A stretch of DNA of 39,086 bases from positions 1-39,086 of IMG/VR virus record IMGVR_UViG_3300006920_000095; one strand, 5' to 3'. The notes under the pieces are model-generated. The model was not told the origin of the DNA and searched no databases. It was given only the letters and a program-made list of their open reading frames with translations. The DNA comes from a virus. Positions 37,300-39,086 of the stretch are shown here, piece after piece. Position 1 is the first letter of the stretch. The number at the start of each line of letters is the position of its first letter. The position numbers and the translations under genes are program-made.

Positions 37300-37866
37300 A
37301 TGAAAACCATCTCAACCGAAAACCACTCTTACTCTGAACTCTCCGACTCTGCAAAAGAAGTGGCAATCCAGAATCTTATCACCCAAAAAAGCGAAGATCC
37401 CTATGAAGTTGATGGGACATCCGAAGAGTGTCTCGACTCACTTAAGGCTATTGCGGAAGCTTTTAACGTCAATATCATTGATTACTCATTTGGCCCTTAT
37501 AGCCAAGGTAACAAGGTGAAAATCGATGATTGGAATGATCATGAGGATTCCTTGAATACACTTTTGCGGGTTTTGATTCAAGGTGGATATGAAACACACA
37601 AGGATTTAAGTAAAATGGCAGAAAAAGAAAACTTCCCCGGTCACTGCCCTTTTACTGGAGTTTGTTATGACGAAGATATTATTGAGTCAATCACAAAATC
37701 AATCATTATTGACGGGAATGATCTCAGAACGGCATTTGATCAAGTCGGCGATTTGATTAGAAAGATCTTGGAAAAAGAAATTGAGTATGCCCAATGTGAG
37801 GAATATATCAAGGAAGAACTCGACGAAGATGAAGAAATGTTCCTCAGTGATGGTGAGATTTATTAA
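37300..37866 (+). CDS. phage family protein with YSELS...AKE opening, 188 aa
   Basis: Opens SYSELSDSAKEVAIQN and later has GHCPFTGVCYDEDIIESI, both features of a widespread, uncharacterised phage family. The C-terminal half is helical and very acidic (EYIKEELDEDEEMFLSDGE). Promoter -35 at 37262, TAAATT 9 nt before ATG. Confidence 0.6.
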   Translation: MKTISTENHSYSELSDSAKEVAIQNLITQKSEDPYEVDGTSEECLDSLKAIAEAFNVNIIDYSFGPYSQGNKVKIDDWNDHEDSLNTLLRVLIQGGYETHKDLSKMAEKENFPGHCPFTGVCYDEDIIESITKSIIIDGNDLRTAFDQVGDLIRKILEKEIEYAQCEEYIKEELDEDEEMFLSDGEIY

Positions 37867-37914
37867 TAGCAGAAACCTCTTGACCTTAACAACAATCTAA
37901 ACTAGACTCCCGAC

Positions 37915-38217
37915 ATGCCCAACCGCCAAAAAACTTCTCTCCGTCATTCAATCCAATCTCTCCGCAATCGTTGGGGTAAACTCATAGACGCTTCTAATCG
38001 GGAAGTCAATCTTGTCCTTCGAATGATCGAAGACGACCGAAAAGTCTCTATGGAGACATCTTGGCGGGATACCAGCTGGCAGGATGCCAAAGATGGACAT
38101 ATGAGGATTTCCAAGAGAATGTTGAAACTTGCTGAAAAATTAGCTCGACAACACAACGAATTTGTGAAAGACTACAATATTTGGGTAATGCCTAGCATGA
38201 AACTTTCTGAAATTTAA
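37915..38217 (+). CDS. hypothetical basic helical protein, 100 aa
   Basis: Unrecognised; Arg/Lys-rich helices (HSIQSLRNRWGKLIDASNREV, RISKRMLKLAEKLARQHNEF). May bind nucleic acid. Promoter -35 at 37880, TAGACT 6 nt before the ATG; TAATAGCAGAAA 16 nt upstream of the -35. Confidence 0.6.
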   Translation: MPNRQKTSLRHSIQSLRNRWGKLIDASNREVNLVLRMIEDDRKVSMETSWRDTSWQDAKDGHMRISKRMLKLAEKLARQHNEFVKDYNIWVMPSMKLSEI

Positions 38218-38264
38218 TAGCAGAAAGACATTGACTCAAATCAAAATCTATACTAATATCTGGC

Positions 38265-38417
38265 ATGACAACTAAAGAAGCGGTTCAGGCAGTTCTATTC
38301 GAAATGGCAAGTGAGCGGAGATGCATGCCTTCTAGAATCTTAGATGAAGCAAAAGTCAATCACCTTGTCAAAAAAGACATTTCCGACCGCGTTCAAGCTT
38401 TGTTAAAAAAGGGCTAA
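38265..38417 (+). CDS. small protein, 50 aa
   Basis: Found from its promoter (TTGACT 38231, TAATAT, 5 nt to ATG). MTTKEAVQAVLFEMASERRC...; two helices joined by a short turn, resembling a small helix-turn-helix. Function unknown. Confidence 0.6.
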   Translation: MTTKEAVQAVLFEMASERRCMPSRILDEAKVNHLVKKDISDRVQALLKKG

Positions 38418-38458
38418 AAAGACATTGACTCAACCTCAAAAATATAGTAACCTCCGGC

Positions 38459-38695
38459 ATGCCTAAAACAAATCAGTGCAAAACGCTCTCCGACTACAAC
38501 GCTTATTTCAAGATGCTTGACGGGAAGATTGAAAAGATTGACTCCGACTGCTCCGCAATCTCATTCCCACCTACGGATAAGAATCAGGATCGATTCTACC
38601 TTAAGAGAGAGCAAGGGGGATTCTTTCACAATATCCAATGTAATAAAGAAGGGGAGCTTGTGATTTTCTGGAAACAAGAATCGGGAGTAGAATAA
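38459..38695 (+). CDS. hypothetical protein, 78 aa
   Basis: Unrecognised; MPKTNQCKTLSDYNAYFKML..., beta-rich C-terminal part (GELVIFWKQESG). Promoter -35 at 38425, TAACCT 5 nt before ATG. Confidence 0.6.
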   Translation: MPKTNQCKTLSDYNAYFKMLDGKIEKIDSDCSAISFPPTDKNQDRFYLKREQGGFFHNIQCNKEGELVIFWKQESGVE

Positions 38696-38743
38696 TAGCA
38701 GAAAGACATTGACTCAAACCACAATTTAACCTAGTATATCCAC

Positions 38744-38941
38744 ATGAGCAACCCAAACGAAAAACTAAGCACGGAAGAGATGAACAAAAGGGGGGAGGAA
38801 ATGGCGCGGGTTTTTCGACTCAAAAAGGTGAAAGGCTACGATCCACCACGTTTCGAGACCACTCACGGAAATAAGACCGGACAAGGAATTTTCTTGACTG
38901 CCAAAGGAGCTATTGACGGTGAGAATGATTTCCTCATTTAA
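38744..38941 (+). CDS. hypothetical protein, 65 aa
   Basis: Unrecognised; basic middle (MARVFRLKKVKGYDPPRFE). Promoter -35 at 38709, TAGTAT 6 nt before the ATG. TAATAGCAGAAA starts 16 nt upstream of the -35. Confidence 0.6.
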   Translation: MSNPNEKLSTEEMNKRGEEMARVFRLKKVKGYDPPRFETTHGNKTGQGIFLTAKGAIDGENDFLI

Positions 38942-38992
38942 TAGCAGAAACCTCTTGACCTCAACTCAATAATATATTAACTTATAGCAGTA

Positions 38993-39086
38993 ATGAGCAA
39001 ACCGACAACCAACCTTGAAATTCTCATGGAAGCATTCCGAAAGAATTGGGATCTCTTCTCAAATCTTAATTTGGATGATCCTTTCG
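38993..39086 (+). CDS. partial hypothetical protein, runs off the window
   Basis: MSKPTTNLEILMEAFRKNWDLFSNL... continues past the end. Promoter TTGACC (38955)-N17-TAACTT, 9 nt before the ATG. Too short to identify. Confidence 0.55.
   Translation, partial: MSKPTTNLEILMEAFRKNWDLFSNLNLDDPF

Larger units (their letters stand above)
24265..38983 (+). promoter_or_regulatory. array of about 35 gene-by-gene leaderless promoters
   Basis: Consensus TTGACT (or TTGACC/TTGACA, rarely TCGACA) then a 16-17 nt spacer like CAAACCCAAAAATAGAT and a -10 of form TAnnnT (TAACTT, TAATCT, TATCTT, TACCTT, TATAAC), ending 5-10 nt before ATG in nearly all cases. -35 starts: 24265, 24329, 24647, 24885, 26081, 26523, 26989, 27265, 27926, 28019, 28384, 28671, 29373, 29674, 30234, 31256, 31898, 32278, 32500, 32931, 33482, 34350, 34610, 35296, 35622, 35840, 36334, 36609, 36879, 37262, 37880, 38231, 38425, 38709, 38955. 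Only 30234 leaves a real leader (26 nt to ATG). Confidence 0.85.

Noticed and set aside
24265-39086. CRISPR-like reading of the regularly spaced repeats.
   Set aside because: The repeats are promoters or coding units separated by open reading frames; there is no short repeat-spacer pattern and no cas gene.

Overview
The window is part of the genome of a tailed, contractile-tail bacteriophage with a T4-type head and neck. The evidence is sequence resemblance recalled from family knowledge: a prohead core scaffold (gp22-like), major capsid protein (gp23-like), neck protein (gp14-like), tail-sheath completion protein (gp15-like) and small terminase (gp16-like), plus several copies of the T4 late promoter octamer TATAAATA. 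Three tRNA genes (Met-CAT, Leu-TAA, Arg-TCT) and very dense small genes also fit a large virulent phage. Two lipoproteins and a GH24 lysozyme with an N-terminal hydrophobic segment suggest a diderm host. The host cannot be named: Shine-Dalgarno sites are almost absent, and promoters are sigma70-like (TTGAC-N17-TAnnnT) rather than Bacteroidetes-like.

Layout. 1-2.7 kb: small unknown genes, a candidate head-targeted protein and a 3D-domain lipoprotein. 2.7-6.4 kb: gp15 (minus, with an IPT/TIG-like C-terminal extension) diverging from gp14 (plus), then a minus-strand sulfotransferase/glycosyltransferase pair. 6.4-8.7 kb: a minus-strand run of small unknown genes, a GIY-YIG-like protein and a small basic protein that copies the N-terminal arm of the capsid protein. 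8.7-11.3 kb: gp22 and gp23 with a terminator. 11.3-20 kb: accessory genes including two zinc metallopeptidases, small terminase, HAD phosphatase, an apparently frameshifted small membrane protein, a MESH1-like ppGpp hydrolase and NUMOD-type modules. 20-24.3 kb: tRNA-Met, a propeller-like late virion protein, a collagen-repeat/serine-protease fusion and a second NUMOD protein. 24.3-39.1 kb: about 35 mostly tiny plus-strand genes, nearly every one with its own promoter, including an AAA+ ATPase, an SAR-type lysozyme, tRNA-Leu and tRNA-Arg, and four paralogues built of 21-residue repeats.

Two promoter systems appear to divide the genome. Host-sigma70-like promoters (TTGACT, 16-17 nt spacer, TAnnnT) end only 5-10 nt before the ATG, so most of these transcripts should be leaderless or nearly so. 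T4-type late promoters (TATAAATA) sit 5-8 nt before the ATG of gp22 and other late genes, again predicting almost no 5' UTR. The promoters corrected several gene starts and revealed genes of fewer than 60 codons.

The most interesting points are: the leaderless promoter array; a shared N-terminal [IL]xE|S motif in six proteins that looks like the prohead-protease and capsid-targeting signal; the basic capsid-arm mimic next to gp22/gp23; and the 63-bp-repeat gene family, with one locus collapsed to a promoter plus eight codons across an 8-bp direct repeat. All functional assignments come from reading the sequence; no database search was run.
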